DNA of 64,000 nucleotides from Leptospiraceae bacterium (GCA_016708435.1 JADJFV010000001.1:496001-560000), one strand, 5' to 3'; positions 25,350-33,628 are shown, counted from the stretch's first letter. Made by a program: numbers and translations. Notes: generated by a model from the letters alone, not told the origin.

Positions 25350-25807
25350 TATTAACAAATCCCTTTCAATTTAAAATCTTTCTTTATCCTCAGTATATAG
25401 ATATGAGAAAATCCTGGAATGGGCTAATTGGTCTTGTGCAAAACGGAATGAATCTTGATCCATTCGAGAAGAGTCTATTCGTTTTCTGTGGACGCTCACA
25501 GAGACTAATCAAAATAATCTACTGGGTGCGGAGTCTCCGACTAAGGAGACGTAGGCATGCTAGACGCGAAGCGGGGGCGGCAAATAGTTACTAGCCCCCC
25601 TTTCGTCTGATGGACGAAACCTTGCAGACCTTCGCCTTCACGCCTGATGGCTTAAGAAGGCTACGTCGGATGAAGCGACTTGAGAAAGGCAACTTTCCAT
25701 TTAACCCTAATAAAAATATAAATATTACGAAGAAAGAGTTAATCTGGTTACTTTCCGGTATTGACACAAGGGAAAAAACACAAAGCGATAATTTTTCTAA
25801 TTCAAAA
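25346..25807 (+). pseudogene. tnpB: IS66 TnpB gene interrupted by in-frame insert
   Basis: MILTNPFQFKIFLYPQYIDM and RKSWNGLIGLVQ identify TnpB (the IS66 Orf2 family, about 115 aa). After LIKIIYW (25525) the usual D-x-x-GFALWY is missing. The family resumes at 25673 with KRLEKGNFPFNPN and ends at about 25807. The 147 bp between is foreign and in frame, but contains TAG at 25592-25594. Translation would stop at 82 residues unless the amber is read through. TnpB is needed for transposition, so the element is probably not autonomous. Confidence 0.8.
25526..25672 (+). repeat. 147-bp GC-rich structured insert within tnpB
   Basis: The segment is GC-richer than the surroundings and packs three hairpins: GTCTCC/GGAGAC (25533-25550), GGGGGC/GCCCCC (25573-25599) and TTTCGTC/GACGAAA (25601-25619). 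It replaces about 9 residues of TnpB while keeping frame (49 codons). Its encoded peptide is Arg-rich. It resembles palindromic repeats that insert in genes of other bacteria, but I cannot name it. No second copy is in the window. Confidence 0.55.
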
Positions 25808-25851
25808 TAAAAAATGCTGTACAAATTCAGGCAGAATGCAAATTAAAAATT

Positions 25852-27486
25852 GTGAATCTGCCTGAAAATCTTCCTGCTGATATTGAATTTTTACAACAAT
25901 ACATTCGTTCTCTGGCAAACAAGCATAATGCGCTTGAGGAGACAAATGCAAGTCTAGTTAAAAAAATTACTTCTCTCACGCAAGACAAACAATCATTAAC
26001 CAAAGCAAACGAAATTAAGCAGAATAAGATTTTAAAATTAGAAAGTATCATTTTTGATTTTAATAGAAAGATATTTGGAAAGAAATCAGAGAAAATTGAT
26101 CCGAGTGAATTGTATTTTGGGTTTCTATTTAATGAAGCTGAAAAAGGAATCAATGATGAAGAAAAAATCTTTGATGGTCATAGTGAAACGATTCATGTAA
26201 AATCATTTGCAAGAAAGAAAGTGGGCAGAAAGCCATTACCTGAACACCTTCCAAAAGAAGAAATCATTCATGATATTCCTGAGTCAGAAAAAATTTGTAA
26301 TTGTGGTCATGAGCTGAAAAGAATCGGAGAGGAAGTTTCTGATAAACTTGGATACATTCCTGCAAAAATTTATATTGAAAGACATATTCGTTTTAAATAT
26401 GCCTGCAAACATTGCGAAGGTGATGAAAGAAATGAAGTGGGTAAAATTGTAGTAACCGCAGAAATGCCTCCGCAGATTTTACCTAAGAGCCATTTAACTC
26501 CTGAATTACTCACATACATTTTAATCAGTAAATTCCTTGACCATATTCCTTTTTACAGAATGGAAAGTATATTTCTTCGACATAAGTTGGAGATAACAAG
26601 AGCTACCCTCTGCAATTGGACGATAGGAGTTTACGAGCGGTATCAACATTTATTTTCCTTTTACAAAAATATACTCTTGAGCGGAAGGCTTTTGGGAATT
26701 GATGAGACTCGTTTACAAGTTCATAAAGAAGAAGGTCGAAGTGATACCACAGATTCGTATATGTGGCTAATTCGTGGTGGAACTTTTGAACGACCAGTTC
26801 TCTTGTATATGTATCGTGAGACTCGAAGTGCGGAATTTCTGAAGAGATATTTGAAAGGGTATAATGGAATTATCCAGACAGATGGATTCGGAAGTTACGA
26901 TGCACATTTTCGGGATAATGAATATATACTCCATGCAGGTTGTATGGCTCATGCAAGAAGAGAGTTTGAGAAAATCTGGAAGGCAAATAAAAATCCAATT
27001 GCTAGAAATATTCTCAATCAAATTCGAAAGCTTTACAAAGTAGAAGAGGAAATGAGAACTTTAGGTCTATTTCAAAAGGAGATGTTTTCTGAAATTGTTC
27101 GTATCAGACAAGAGAAAGCCAAACCGATATTAGACGCTCTCTACCTTCACCTACAAGACCTCACTACAAAACCAGAAGGGACTCTTGATCTTGGAAAAGC
27201 AATACGATATTCAATCGGTCAATGGGACAAACTCGTATTATACTTATCTCATGGCGAAGTTTACATTGACAATAATCTAGTCGAGAATGCGATCCGTCCC
27301 TTTGTTCTAGGAAGAAAGAATTGGCTCTTTTCTGGTTCACCTGTTGGAGCTTTTGCAAGTGCATTCTGGTATTCGCTTCTTCAAACTGCTAAGGCTAATG
27401 GTAAAGATACTTACAAATTTCTTCTACAATTTTTAAAAAGGATTACCGTTTTGCCAAACACCACAAGATTGCGAAAAACTTTTTAA
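25852..27486 (+). CDS. tnpC: IS66-family transposase (TnpC)
   Basis: A 544-aa transposase from a GTG at 25852. An N-terminal coiled coil (about 20-65) and a zinc-finger-like region with CNCGHELK and CKHCEGDE (about 143-190) precede the DDE catalytic domain: LGIDETRLQVHKE (first D), IIQTDGFGSYD (second D) and VYIDNNLVENAIRPFVLGRK containing the catalytic E. The tail KNWLFSGSPVGA is typical of IS66. The frame is intact, but its helper genes are broken. Confidence 0.93.
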   Translation: MNLPENLPADIEFLQQYIRSLANKHNALEETNASLVKKITSLTQDKQSLTKANEIKQNKILKLESIIFDFNRKIFGKKSEKIDPSELYFGFLFNEAEKGINDEEKIFDGHSETIHVKSFARKKVGRKPLPEHLPKEEIIHDIPESEKICNCGHELKRIGEEVSDKLGYIPAKIYIERHIRFKYACKHCEGDERNEVGKIVVTAEMPPQILPKSHLTPELLTYILISKFLDHIPFYRMESIFLRHKLEITRATLCNWTIGVYERYQHLFSFYKNILLSGRLLGIDETRLQVHKEEGRSDTTDSYMWLIRGGTFERPVLLYMYRETRSAEFLKRYLKGYNGIIQTDGFGSYDAHFRDNEYILHAGCMAHARREFEKIWKANKNPIARNILNQIRKLYKVEEEMRTLGLFQKEMFSEIVRIRQEKAKPILDALYLHLQDLTTKPEGTLDLGKAIRYSIGQWDKLVLYLSHGEVYIDNNLVENAIRPFVLGRKNWLFSGSPVGAFASAFWYSLLQTAKANGKDTYKFLLQFLKRITVLPNTTRLRKTF

Positions 27487-27592
27487 TGATTCAATAGGGT
27501 GGGGTTAATTTAGCGGATACGGAAAGGATTCAGCCCGAAACTAGAATAAAGACTTGAAATAAAATATGTTTATGAGAATCATCATAATCACG

Positions 27593-27778
27593 ATGAAAAC
27601 TGATTCTGAGATAAGATATGAGGGAATGAATACCCTTTTAAAATACATGAATAATTTAGATGCTGAAAGATTTATTTCTATCATCAAAAGAAATAATTTT
27701 GATTATACTAAATGGCGAGAGAATTTACCTAAGTTCAACAGTGTGCAAGAATTGAGCAGGGCTGCAATCCAAAGGTAG
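27593..27778 (+). CDS. Small TA-associated protein, orphan paralogue
   Basis: A 61-aa protein from ATG 27593 (MKTDSEIRYEGMNTLLKYMN). It aligns along its length with the 72-aa product at 32612-32830: shared features are the T-D-x-E-I start, AE(R/K)FISII and FDYTKWR. An upstream in-frame ATG at 27566 adds nine hydrophobic residues absent from the paralogue. The other copy is coupled to a PIN toxin, but here no toxin is next to it. The right end of IS66 lies 72 nt upstream and may have replaced it. Function inferred only from the paralogue. Confidence 0.6.
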   Translation: MKTDSEIRYEGMNTLLKYMNNLDAERFISIIKRNNFDYTKWRENLPKFNSVQELSRAAIQR

Positions 27779-27816
27779 AAAGTAATTTTACAAAACAAAG
27801 GAAAGCATAACACAAA

Positions 27817-28905
27817 ATGAAAGTAGCAATTATACATGACTGGTTGACGGGGATGAGGGGGGGGGAATTGGTATTAGACTCACTGTTAAAGATTTATCCC
27901 GAGGCGGAGCTTTTTACTTTGATTTATAATAAGGGAACGTTAAACGAAAGAATTGAAAATCGAAAGATTCATACTGCGTTTACTGATCGTTTGCCGTTTA
28001 AGGCTAGCAAATATCGTTCTTATCTTCCTTTGTTTCCAATGGCAATTGAAACTTTAGATTTGCGCGGATTTGATTTGATTCTTTCTTCTTCTCATTGTGT
28101 GGCTAAGGGCATTATTCCTCCCCCGAATAGCATTCATATTTCCTATATACATTCTCCCATGCGTTATGTTTGGGATCTCTATTACGATTATTTTCCCGCA
28201 AAGAGTGGACTTAAGTTTCTTATCATTCAAGCTATTTCCAATTATCTACGCTCCTGGGATGTTTCCTCTTCTCATCGAGTAGATCAATATACCGCTAATT
28301 CAAAATTTATCGCCAAGCGAATTAAAAAATACTACGCGCGGGATTCTGTAGTCATCCACCCACCCTGTCTGCCAGAAGGATACAAGGTCATCGAGGAAAA
28401 GAAAGAGGATTTTTACTTAATCGTCTCCGCTTTCGCTCCTTACAAAAGAATTGACCTTGCCATAGAAGCATTTCGCCAAAATGGAAAGAGACTTGTTATC
28501 ATCGGAGGAGGACAAGACGAAAAGAAACTTAAACAATCTGTTCCTTCTAATATTGAGTTTCTAGGAGGAAAGCCCCGCGCCGAAATCGCCGAGTATTACA
28601 AAAAGGCTCGTGCCTTTATCTTTCCTGGGTTGGAAGATTTCGGAATCACACCCGTTGAGTCCCAAGGCTACTGCACTCCGGTGATTGCTTTTGGAGAAGG
28701 TGGGGCTTTGGAGACGGTGGTCGATGGAAAGACAGGCGTTTTTTTCCCAAATCAAACCGTAGAATCGTTAAATGAAGCCATTTCTCGGTTCGAAAGGCTC
28801 TCCTTTAAGACAACAGATTTCCAAAAGAATATAAATCGGTTCACGGAAGAAAAATTCATAAATGAAATAAAAAATCAGGTCGATAGACAGATTAGAGAAA
28901 ACTAA
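27817..28905 (+). CDS. Glycosyltransferase family 4 with G9 tract near the start
   Basis: A 362-aa GT-B enzyme. The N-terminal MKVAIIHDWLTGMRGGELVL is typical of GT4 mannosyl/glucosyl transferases. The C-terminal half has VSAFAPYKRIDLAIEAF, the FIFPGLEDFGITPVESQ donor-binding E-x7-E type motif, and AFGEGGALETV. It probably adds a hexose to a lipid-linked or LPS glycan. A run of nine G (27857-27865) encodes R-G-G at codons 14-16; a slip of one base would truncate the protein at once. RBS AAGGA lies upstream. It precedes flbD by 19 nt and may share its transcript. Confidence 0.88.
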   Translation: MKVAIIHDWLTGMRGGELVLDSLLKIYPEAELFTLIYNKGTLNERIENRKIHTAFTDRLPFKASKYRSYLPLFPMAIETLDLRGFDLILSSSHCVAKGIIPPPNSIHISYIHSPMRYVWDLYYDYFPAKSGLKFLIIQAISNYLRSWDVSSSHRVDQYTANSKFIAKRIKKYYARDSVVIHPPCLPEGYKVIEEKKEDFYLIVSAFAPYKRIDLAIEAFRQNGKRLVIIGGGQDEKKLKQSVPSNIEFLGGKPRAEIAEYYKKARAFIFPGLEDFGITPVESQGYCTPVIAFGEGGALETVVDGKTGVFFPNQTVESLNEAISRFERLSFKTTDFQKNINRFTEEKFINEIKNQVDRQIREN

Positions 28906-28924
28906 ACTCTACACAGGACAGACC

Positions 28925-29140
28925 TTGATTACCTTACATAGATTAAATAACTCCGAGCTAGTAATAAACTGTAATTTGATCGAAAGTATTGAAGCAACAC
29001 CCGATTCGGTAATCACTTTACAAAACGATAAAAAAATTATCGTAAAAGAAAAAGTAGATGAAATTATCAAAAGCATCATAGAATACCAAAGAAAAGTTTT
29101 TATGAACGCAATACATATTTCCGCAAATGAGGAGAAGTAA
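28925..29140 (+). CDS. flbD: FlbD family flagellar protein
   Basis: A 71-aa protein starting at TTG 28925 (MITLHRLNNSELVINCNLIE). The I-x-L-x-R-L-N start and the IESIEATPDSVITL stretch are those of spirochaetal and firmicute FlbD, which sits just upstream of motA. No ATG would include the conserved start, so TTG is taken. It lies 5 nt before motA. FlbD's precise role in flagellar assembly is unclear. Confidence 0.85.
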   Translation: MITLHRLNNSELVINCNLIESIEATPDSVITLQNDKKIIVKEKVDEIIKSIIEYQRKVFMNAIHISANEEK

Positions 29141-29145
29141 CTAAA

Positions 29146-29931
29146 ATGGATATAGCAACAGTCGTTGGGATAAGTGCAGGGATGGTTCTATTGACCTTCG
29201 GGACAATTTACGCCGGCTTAGGAGCGGGGGACGTTTTGAATATACCTTCCGTTCTTATTACGTTTGGTGGAGCAACTGCTGCTACTATGATTTCTGCCAC
29301 TTGGGATTCGACTCTTTCTATTGGTAAAGTTACGCGCAAAGCTTTCTTTGTGGATAAGTTCGATATACCTGGACTCATAACAACTCTTGTTTCTTTCTCT
29401 GAGAAAGCACGTAGAGAGGGTTTACTTGCATTGGAAGATGATGTAAATGAATTACCGGATGAATTTTTAAAGAAAGGAATTCAGCTTGTAGTGGACGGAA
29501 CTGACCCTGAGCTAGTTAGAAATATTATGGAAACTGAAATTGGAAATATAGCAAGTCGTCACGCATCTGGTAGAGCTTGGTGGGACACATACGGTGGATT
29601 GGCTCCTGGTTTCGGGATGCTTGGAACACTGATTGGTCTTGTGGCGATGCTTAAGAATCTTGGTAGTGGAGACTCTTCTGCTATCGGGGAAGGTATGGCT
29701 GCCGCTCTTATTACAACGTTATACGGTTCGTTTGCCGCTAACTTACTTGCAATTCCATTCGTAAAGAAATTAGCAAAGAGAAGTGAAGACGAACTATCAA
29801 TGAAACAAATTATGATAGAAGGAACTCTTTCTATTCAGTCCGGGGATAATCCTCGTATTGTGAAAGAAAAACTTTCTAGTTATCTTGCTCCATCAGAACG
29901 TGCCGTATTAAAAGACGACGGTAAGGACTAA
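29146..29931 (+). CDS. motA: Flagellar motor stator protein MotA
   Basis: A 261-aa membrane protein with four membrane segments: an N-terminal pair (TVVGISAGMVLLTFGTIYAG and IPSVLITFGGATAATMI), a cytoplasmic loop with charged REGLLALEDDV (motor torque loop, about 84-95), and the C-terminal pair (PGFGMLGTLIGLVAML and ALITTLYGSFAANLLAIPF). With MotB it forms the ion-driven stator that powers periplasmic flagella. Part of flbD-motA-motB-fliL, each closely spaced. Confidence 0.96.
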   Translation: MDIATVVGISAGMVLLTFGTIYAGLGAGDVLNIPSVLITFGGATAATMISATWDSTLSIGKVTRKAFFVDKFDIPGLITTLVSFSEKARREGLLALEDDVNELPDEFLKKGIQLVVDGTDPELVRNIMETEIGNIASRHASGRAWWDTYGGLAPGFGMLGTLIGLVAMLKNLGSGDSSAIGEGMAAALITTLYGSFAANLLAIPFVKKLAKRSEDELSMKQIMIEGTLSIQSGDNPRIVKEKLSSYLAPSERAVLKDDGKD

Positions 29932-29940
29932 GACTGGTTT

Positions 29941-30771
29941 ATGGCTAAAAAACAAAACTGTCCTGACTGCATTCAAAAAGTAGCGGAGTATATGTTGACC
30001 TATGGAGACATGGTGACATTACTCTTATGCTTCTTTATTATGCTGTATACTACTGGAAAAACGAATCAGAGGGAAATGCAAATTATCCTCTCTGTATTCA
30101 AATCTTCTACAGGCTTTTTTGATGGGGGACAAACACTTGCGAAAGGATCTCTCGAAGAACTAGGGATGAACGTAGAGAGCTTGCCTTCTCAGACAAGTGG
30201 GAAAGCACTTTCTAAAGCTAGAAATCAAGCAACGCAAGTATTCAAATCGGAAATAGAAAAGGGAAGAGTTAGAATCACAGAGGATGAGCGCGGGCTTGTG
30301 ATTTCTCTGATAGGAGCAGATTACTTTAATCCTGCCTCCGCCATTTTACTTCCACCTGTTAAAGATGTATTAAAAAAAGCTTCTGGACTTATTAAAGATT
30401 TAGAGCGTTATGTAAAAGTAGAAGGTCATAGTGATGAAGATGCAGTTCTTCCAGGAACGAACGTTGGGCGTGAAGAAAGAACCTATATCAACAACTGGGA
30501 TTTAGCGGGGGCAAGATCGATTAACTCCACCGTTTATATGATTAACGTTGGAAAACTTCCTCCCGGATTATTTCAAGCAGTTAGTTATGGCTCAGCAAGA
30601 CCATTTGCCGTAGAAGATATGGGAAGCCCTGAAGCGAAAGCATACAATCGAAGAATTGATATTGTAATTTTATCTGAAAAATCAGTGAAACGAGGTTTCT
30701 CTGAAAGCAACCTAGGATTGCCAGATACAAAACTCCCGAACACGGAAACTTCCGTAGAGGGTGAGGACTAA
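29941..30771 (+). CDS. motB: Flagellar motor stator protein MotB
   Basis: A 276-aa protein with a single N-terminal membrane helix beginning LTYGDMVTLLLCFFIMLY, where D23 is the proton/ion-binding aspartate. A plug/linker follows, then an OmpA-like peptidoglycan-binding domain at about 130-250 (VEGHSDEDAVLPGTN, NWDLAGARSINSTVYM, AYNRRIDIVIL). It anchors the stator to peptidoglycan. It begins 9 nt after motA. Confidence 0.96.
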   Translation: MAKKQNCPDCIQKVAEYMLTYGDMVTLLLCFFIMLYTTGKTNQREMQIILSVFKSSTGFFDGGQTLAKGSLEELGMNVESLPSQTSGKALSKARNQATQVFKSEIEKGRVRITEDERGLVISLIGADYFNPASAILLPPVKDVLKKASGLIKDLERYVKVEGHSDEDAVLPGTNVGREERTYINNWDLAGARSINSTVYMINVGKLPPGLFQAVSYGSARPFAVEDMGSPEAKAYNRRIDIVILSEKSVKRGFSESNLGLPDTKLPNTETSVEGED

Positions 30772-30803
30772 AAAAAAATTGAACTTGTTTAAGGAGATTA
30801 CTC

Positions 30804-31328
30804 ATGGGTGATGCAGCAGCAGAATTAGAAGACGAAGATGGTAAGCCGGCGGCGGAGCCGAAAGCATCGTCACCAATTATAAAATGGTTAATATGGATTG
30901 CAGCGGGGATACTAGGCGTTATTCTCGTAGCGGTTATATCTACATTTGTCGCACAAAAGACAGCTACAAGTGTTTATAAACAACAAAAGAATATCGCACT
31001 TGTAAAAGCTCCACCACCACTCGAAACATTTAACTTCGTTGACGAGTTCCGTATCAATACTGCTGATATTGGCGAAGCACATTTTATCAAGCTGAAATTA
31101 ACATTTGGTTTTGACGCAGGACAACAAGCATTAGGCGCAGAGCTTGCAACCCGTCTTCCTCAAATGCAAAACATCATCAACTTGATTATCTCTCGTAAAA
31201 CAAAAGAAGATTTAAAAACTCTAAACGATCAATTGGATTTACGCGAAGAAATTAAAGCTCATATCAATCACATTCTAACAAACGGAAAAATCAAAGAAGT
31301 CTACTTCCACGAATTTATCGTGAATTAA
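30804..31328 (+). CDS. fliL: Flagellar basal-body protein FliL
   Basis: A 174-aa protein with an acidic N-terminus, one membrane helix (IKWLIWIAAGILGVILVAVI, about 25-45), and a periplasmic domain ending in the typical FliL tail (IKEVYFHEFIVN). RBS AAGGAG lies 8 nt before the ATG. FliL surrounds the stator and supports torque. It is the last gene of the motor operon; an imperfect GAGACAGAG/CTCTGTGTCTC hairpin follows at about 31338-31385. Confidence 0.92.
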   Translation: MGDAAAELEDEDGKPAAEPKASSPIIKWLIWIAAGILGVILVAVISTFVAQKTATSVYKQQKNIALVKAPPPLETFNFVDEFRINTADIGEAHFIKLKLTFGFDAGQQALGAELATRLPQMQNIINLIISRKTKEDLKTLNDQLDLREEIKAHINHILTNGKIKEVYFHEFIVN

Positions 31329-31335
31329 GATTTAC

Positions 31336-31386
31336 CACTGAGACAGAGAGGCACTGAGGAGGGTATACATATTCTCTGTGTCTCAT
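31336..31386. repeat. GAGACAGAG-type hairpin repeat after fliL
   Basis: CACTGAGACAGAGAGGCACT and a downstream CTCTGTGTCTC arm can pair with one bulge. This resembles widespread CACTGAGACACAGAG-type intergenic repeats. It may also terminate the motor operon, but lacks a T-run. Confidence 0.45.
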
Positions 31387-31389
31387 TCT

Positions 31390-31427
31390 GTCATTCCCGA
31401 AATTTTTAATCGGGAATCTCAATTTCT
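31390..31427 (+). repeat. REP-like hairpin repeat, copy 2
   Basis: Begins GTCATTCCCGAAATTTTTAA then TCGGGAATCTCAATTTCT. It pairs TCCCGA with TCGGGA and is related to the copy at 3786-3823 by compensatory stem changes. Confidence 0.7.
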
Positions 31428-31563
31428 ACAGATGCCCAATTAAAAAAGAAGCTTAATGTTTATGGGAATGACATCGGAAAATTCAAATCTATTAACAGCC
31501 CCTTTATTTCATTGACTAATCGATTTAGAATGAGTAGTTTGTTCACTATTGAAGAGGCAAATC

Positions 31564-32079
31564 ATGATTACATCAAACAAGCCCGCTGACTCTTACTGGG
31601 ATATTCAAGAAAAATATATTTTCTTTCTAAAAGGCCATTTAAGTCAATGGTGGTATAGTCCATTTATTTATTCTGGAATAGAATTCAATTGTGCAGAACA
31701 ATTTATGATGTATCAAAAATCAATTCTCATGAATGATCTTGAAACAGCTTCTGATATATTAAATACAGATAATCCAAAAGAGCATCAGCGATTAGGAAGG
31801 ATTATCCGTAACTTTGATTCAAATTTATGGGATAAAGTAAAATACCAAATTGTATATTTAGGAAATTTTTTAAAGTTCTATCAAAATATTCATCTTAAGG
31901 AAATTCTATATCAAACAAACAAAAAAATCTTAGTTGAAGTAAATCCAAATGATAAGGTATGGGGAATTGCTCTTGCAATTGATAATCCTGATAGGTTAGA
32001 TCCGAAAAACTGGAAAGGCGAAAACCTATTGGGAAAAGCTTTGACCCATTTAAGACAAGATTTACAAAAGGCTATTTGA
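31564..32079 (+). CDS. NADAR (YbiA-like) family protein
   Basis: A 171-aa protein from ATG 31564; an in-frame TTG at 31549 is less likely. Motifs: FLKGHLSQWWYSPFIYSGIE, FNCAEQFMMYQKSILM, and the C-terminal VWGIALAIDNPDRLDPKNWK followed by GENLLGKALTHLR, all typical of NADAR. Known members are N-glycosidases, acting in riboflavin-intermediate clean-up (YbiA) or removing ADP-ribose from nucleic acids as antitoxins. It sits 93 nt upstream of a PIN toxin region, which makes a defence/TA setting plausible but unproven. Confidence 0.85.
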   Translation: MITSNKPADSYWDIQEKYIFFLKGHLSQWWYSPFIYSGIEFNCAEQFMMYQKSILMNDLETASDILNTDNPKEHQRLGRIIRNFDSNLWDKVKYQIVYLGNFLKFYQNIHLKEILYQTNKKILVEVNPNDKVWGIALAIDNPDRLDPKNWKGENLLGKALTHLRQDLQKAI

Positions 32080-32088
32080 TAAAAATAA

Positions 32089-32172
32089 ATGCAAAGAAAA
32101 GAAAATAAGGCTATTGACGATTTGCCTCAGGCTTTTTTGTATGAGACATTTAGGTATGATAAGGAAGAATGA
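32089..32172 (+). CDS. Candidate 27-aa leader or antitoxin fragment before PIN gene
   Basis: ATG 32089 opens MQRKENKAIDDLPQAFLYET then FRYDKEE, with TGA at 32170-32172 directly abutting the ATG of the PIN gene (32173). The abutment suggests translational coupling. It could be the remains of a short antitoxin or chance; no RBS is obvious. Confidence 0.3.
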   Translation: MQRKENKAIDDLPQAFLYETFRYDKEE

Positions 32173-32615
32173 ATGCGTATTTATTTAGACAACTGTTGTT
32201 TTAATAGACCCTATGACGATCAAAGTCAATTTAAAATTAGAATTGAAAGTGAAGCAAAGCTTGCCATTCAAGAAAAAGTAAAAAATGGGCTTATCGAATT
32301 AGTTTGGTCATTTCTATTGGATTACGAAAACGAACAAAACATTGACGAACAAAAGAAAAATGAAATTTACAATTTTGAACGATATGCTAAAATTTACTTT
32401 GTTGGAACCGGTGAAACCGAAAAGATAGCTAATAAGTTTCATTTATTAGGAATAGGGAAAAAAGATTCTATTCACTTGGCATGTGCAATTGAAACGAAAG
32501 CAGATTATTTTATCACAACAGATAATGGAATTTTATAAAGAAGAAATCGGAAATTTCTGAGATTTCAATTTTAAATCCCGTTGATTTTATTATTAAAATA
32601 GGAGAAAGCCAATGA
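32173..32615 (+). pseudogene. PIN-domain toxin gene with C-terminal frameshift
   Basis: MRIYLDNCCFNRPYDDQSQF shows the first PIN Asp (D6 in Y-L-D-N). GIGKKDSIHLACAIETKADY and FITTDNG give the further acidic residues of the VapC-like RNase fold. The frame stops at 32538 after DNGIL. A one-base insertion in the TTTT just before would continue as IKKKSEISEISILNPVDFII, a normal PIN tail, ending at TGA 32613-32615, which overlaps the ATG of the next gene as ATGA. The truncation loses only the tail; an error in the homopolymer or a true frameshift are both possible. Confidence 0.7.
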
Positions 32616-32830
32616 GAACCGATGCAGAAATTAAATCTATAGGATTTAATATCCTATTCAAATATATGGATATTATCGAAGCAGAGAAATTTATTTCTAT
32701 CATTAATCGTGAAAAGTTTGATTATACAAAATGGAGACAAAATCTGTTTGAAGATATGACGATTGAAGAAATTATTAAAGAAGGCAAAAAGTTCGCTGTT
32801 GATTTTAGAAAGATTCAGGGAGTTATATAA
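32612..32830 (+). CDS. Small partner protein of PIN toxin
   Basis: A 72-aa protein (MRTDAEIKSIGFNILFKYMD) with AEKFISIINREKFDYTKWRQ in the middle and a charged helical tail (IEEIIKEGKKFAVDFRK). AGGAG lies 7 nt upstream. It overlaps the restored PIN frame by ATGA, so it is likely the antitoxin or partner of that toxin. A paralogue without a toxin lies at 27593-27778. I know this FDYTKWR-type small family only as hypothetical. Confidence 0.65.
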   Translation: MRTDAEIKSIGFNILFKYMDIIEAEKFISIINREKFDYTKWRQNLFEDMTIEEIIKEGKKFAVDFRKIQGVI

Positions 32831-32896
32831 TAATTCTATGAAAACTAAAAATTTTGATACAATCACTATGAAATGGAAAGCACAAGAAAAAACAGT

Positions 32897-33628
32897 ATGA
32901 ACATAATCGGAATTATCCCCGCACGTTACGCAAGCACGCGACTTCCTGCAAAGCCACTGGCGAAGATTGGAAGCAAAACTATGATTGAATGGACTTACTT
33001 TCATTCCAAGAAAGCAAAGTCATTATCAGATGTAATTGTGGCAACAGACCATGAAGATATTTACAAAGTAATTAAAAATGCAGGTGGAAACGTTGTAATG
33101 ACCGACCCTAACCATGCAACAGGAACAGACAGACTGATTGAAGTAGTAAGCGGATTATCAGGAGTAGACGTAGTTGTAAATATCCAGGGAGATGAACCTG
33201 GAATAGAGCCTGAACTCATTGATGGAGTTGTAGCATTAAAGATAAAAAATAGAAATTGGGAAATGACTACGGCTGCTTGTCTCATGCCTGCATCCGATCA
33301 AAGCGACCCGAATCGAGTAAAAGTAGTCTTTGATAAAAACCAGAAGGCTTTGTATTTTTCACGCTCTCTGATTCCATCAAACCACAAAAAGATAACACCC
33401 GTTTACCGTCATTTAGGGATCTATTCCTATGAAAGAGAATTTTTACTAAATTACAACAATTTACCGCAAAGCGAACTCGAAGCATCCGAATCACTAGAAC
33501 AACTCCGCGCAGTAGAAGCAGGGCATAGTATCGGAATTTATTTAACCGACAAAGCAGGATTATCCGTTGACTCACCAGAAGATTTGGAAATAGTGATTAA
33601 AGACTTTAAAGAAAGAGGGTTAATCTAG
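32897..33628 (+). CDS. kdsB: 3-deoxy-manno-octulosonate cytidylyltransferase
   Basis: A 243-aa CMP-Kdo synthetase. ATG 32897 is chosen because the family starts directly with the nucleotide-binding strand IIGIIPARYASTRLPAKPLA; an upstream in-frame ATG at 32873 adds eight residues. Other motifs: VVNIQGDEPGIEPELIDG with metal-binding Asp, YFSRSLIP, YRHLGIYSYEREFL and GLSVDSPEDLE. It activates Kdo for LPS inner core synthesis, confirming a diderm LPS-bearing organism. It overlaps the next gene by one base (TAG/GTG). Confidence 0.94.
   Translation: MNIIGIIPARYASTRLPAKPLAKIGSKTMIEWTYFHSKKAKSLSDVIVATDHEDIYKVIKNAGGNVVMTDPNHATGTDRLIEVVSGLSGVDVVVNIQGDEPGIEPELIDGVVALKIKNRNWEMTTAACLMPASDQSDPNRVKVVFDKNQKALYFSRSLIPSNHKKITPVYRHLGIYSYEREFLLNYNNLPQSELEASESLEQLRAVEAGHSIGIYLTDKAGLSVDSPEDLEIVIKDFKERGLI

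Larger units (their letters stand above)
25041..27521 (+). mobile_element. IS66-family insertion sequence, degenerate
   Basis: About 2.48 kb bounded by inverted repeats: left 25041-25064 starts CGTATCCGCTAATTTAACCC, and right 27498-27521 is its reverse complement with one internal mismatch. It carries the three IS66 genes in order. tnpA has a frameshift, tnpB holds a 147-bp insert with a stop, and the transposase gene is intact. No 8-bp target duplication is visible at the ends, which suggests age or rearrangement after insertion. Confidence 0.85.

Noticed and set aside
25526..25672. Insert considered as a group II intron, attC site or diversity-generating retroelement part
   Set aside because: Too short for an intron, and no reverse transcriptase, integrase or template repeat is seen.
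25034..27529. 8-bp target duplication expected for IS66
   Set aside because: The 8 bases outside the two inverted repeats do not match, so no duplication is claimed.
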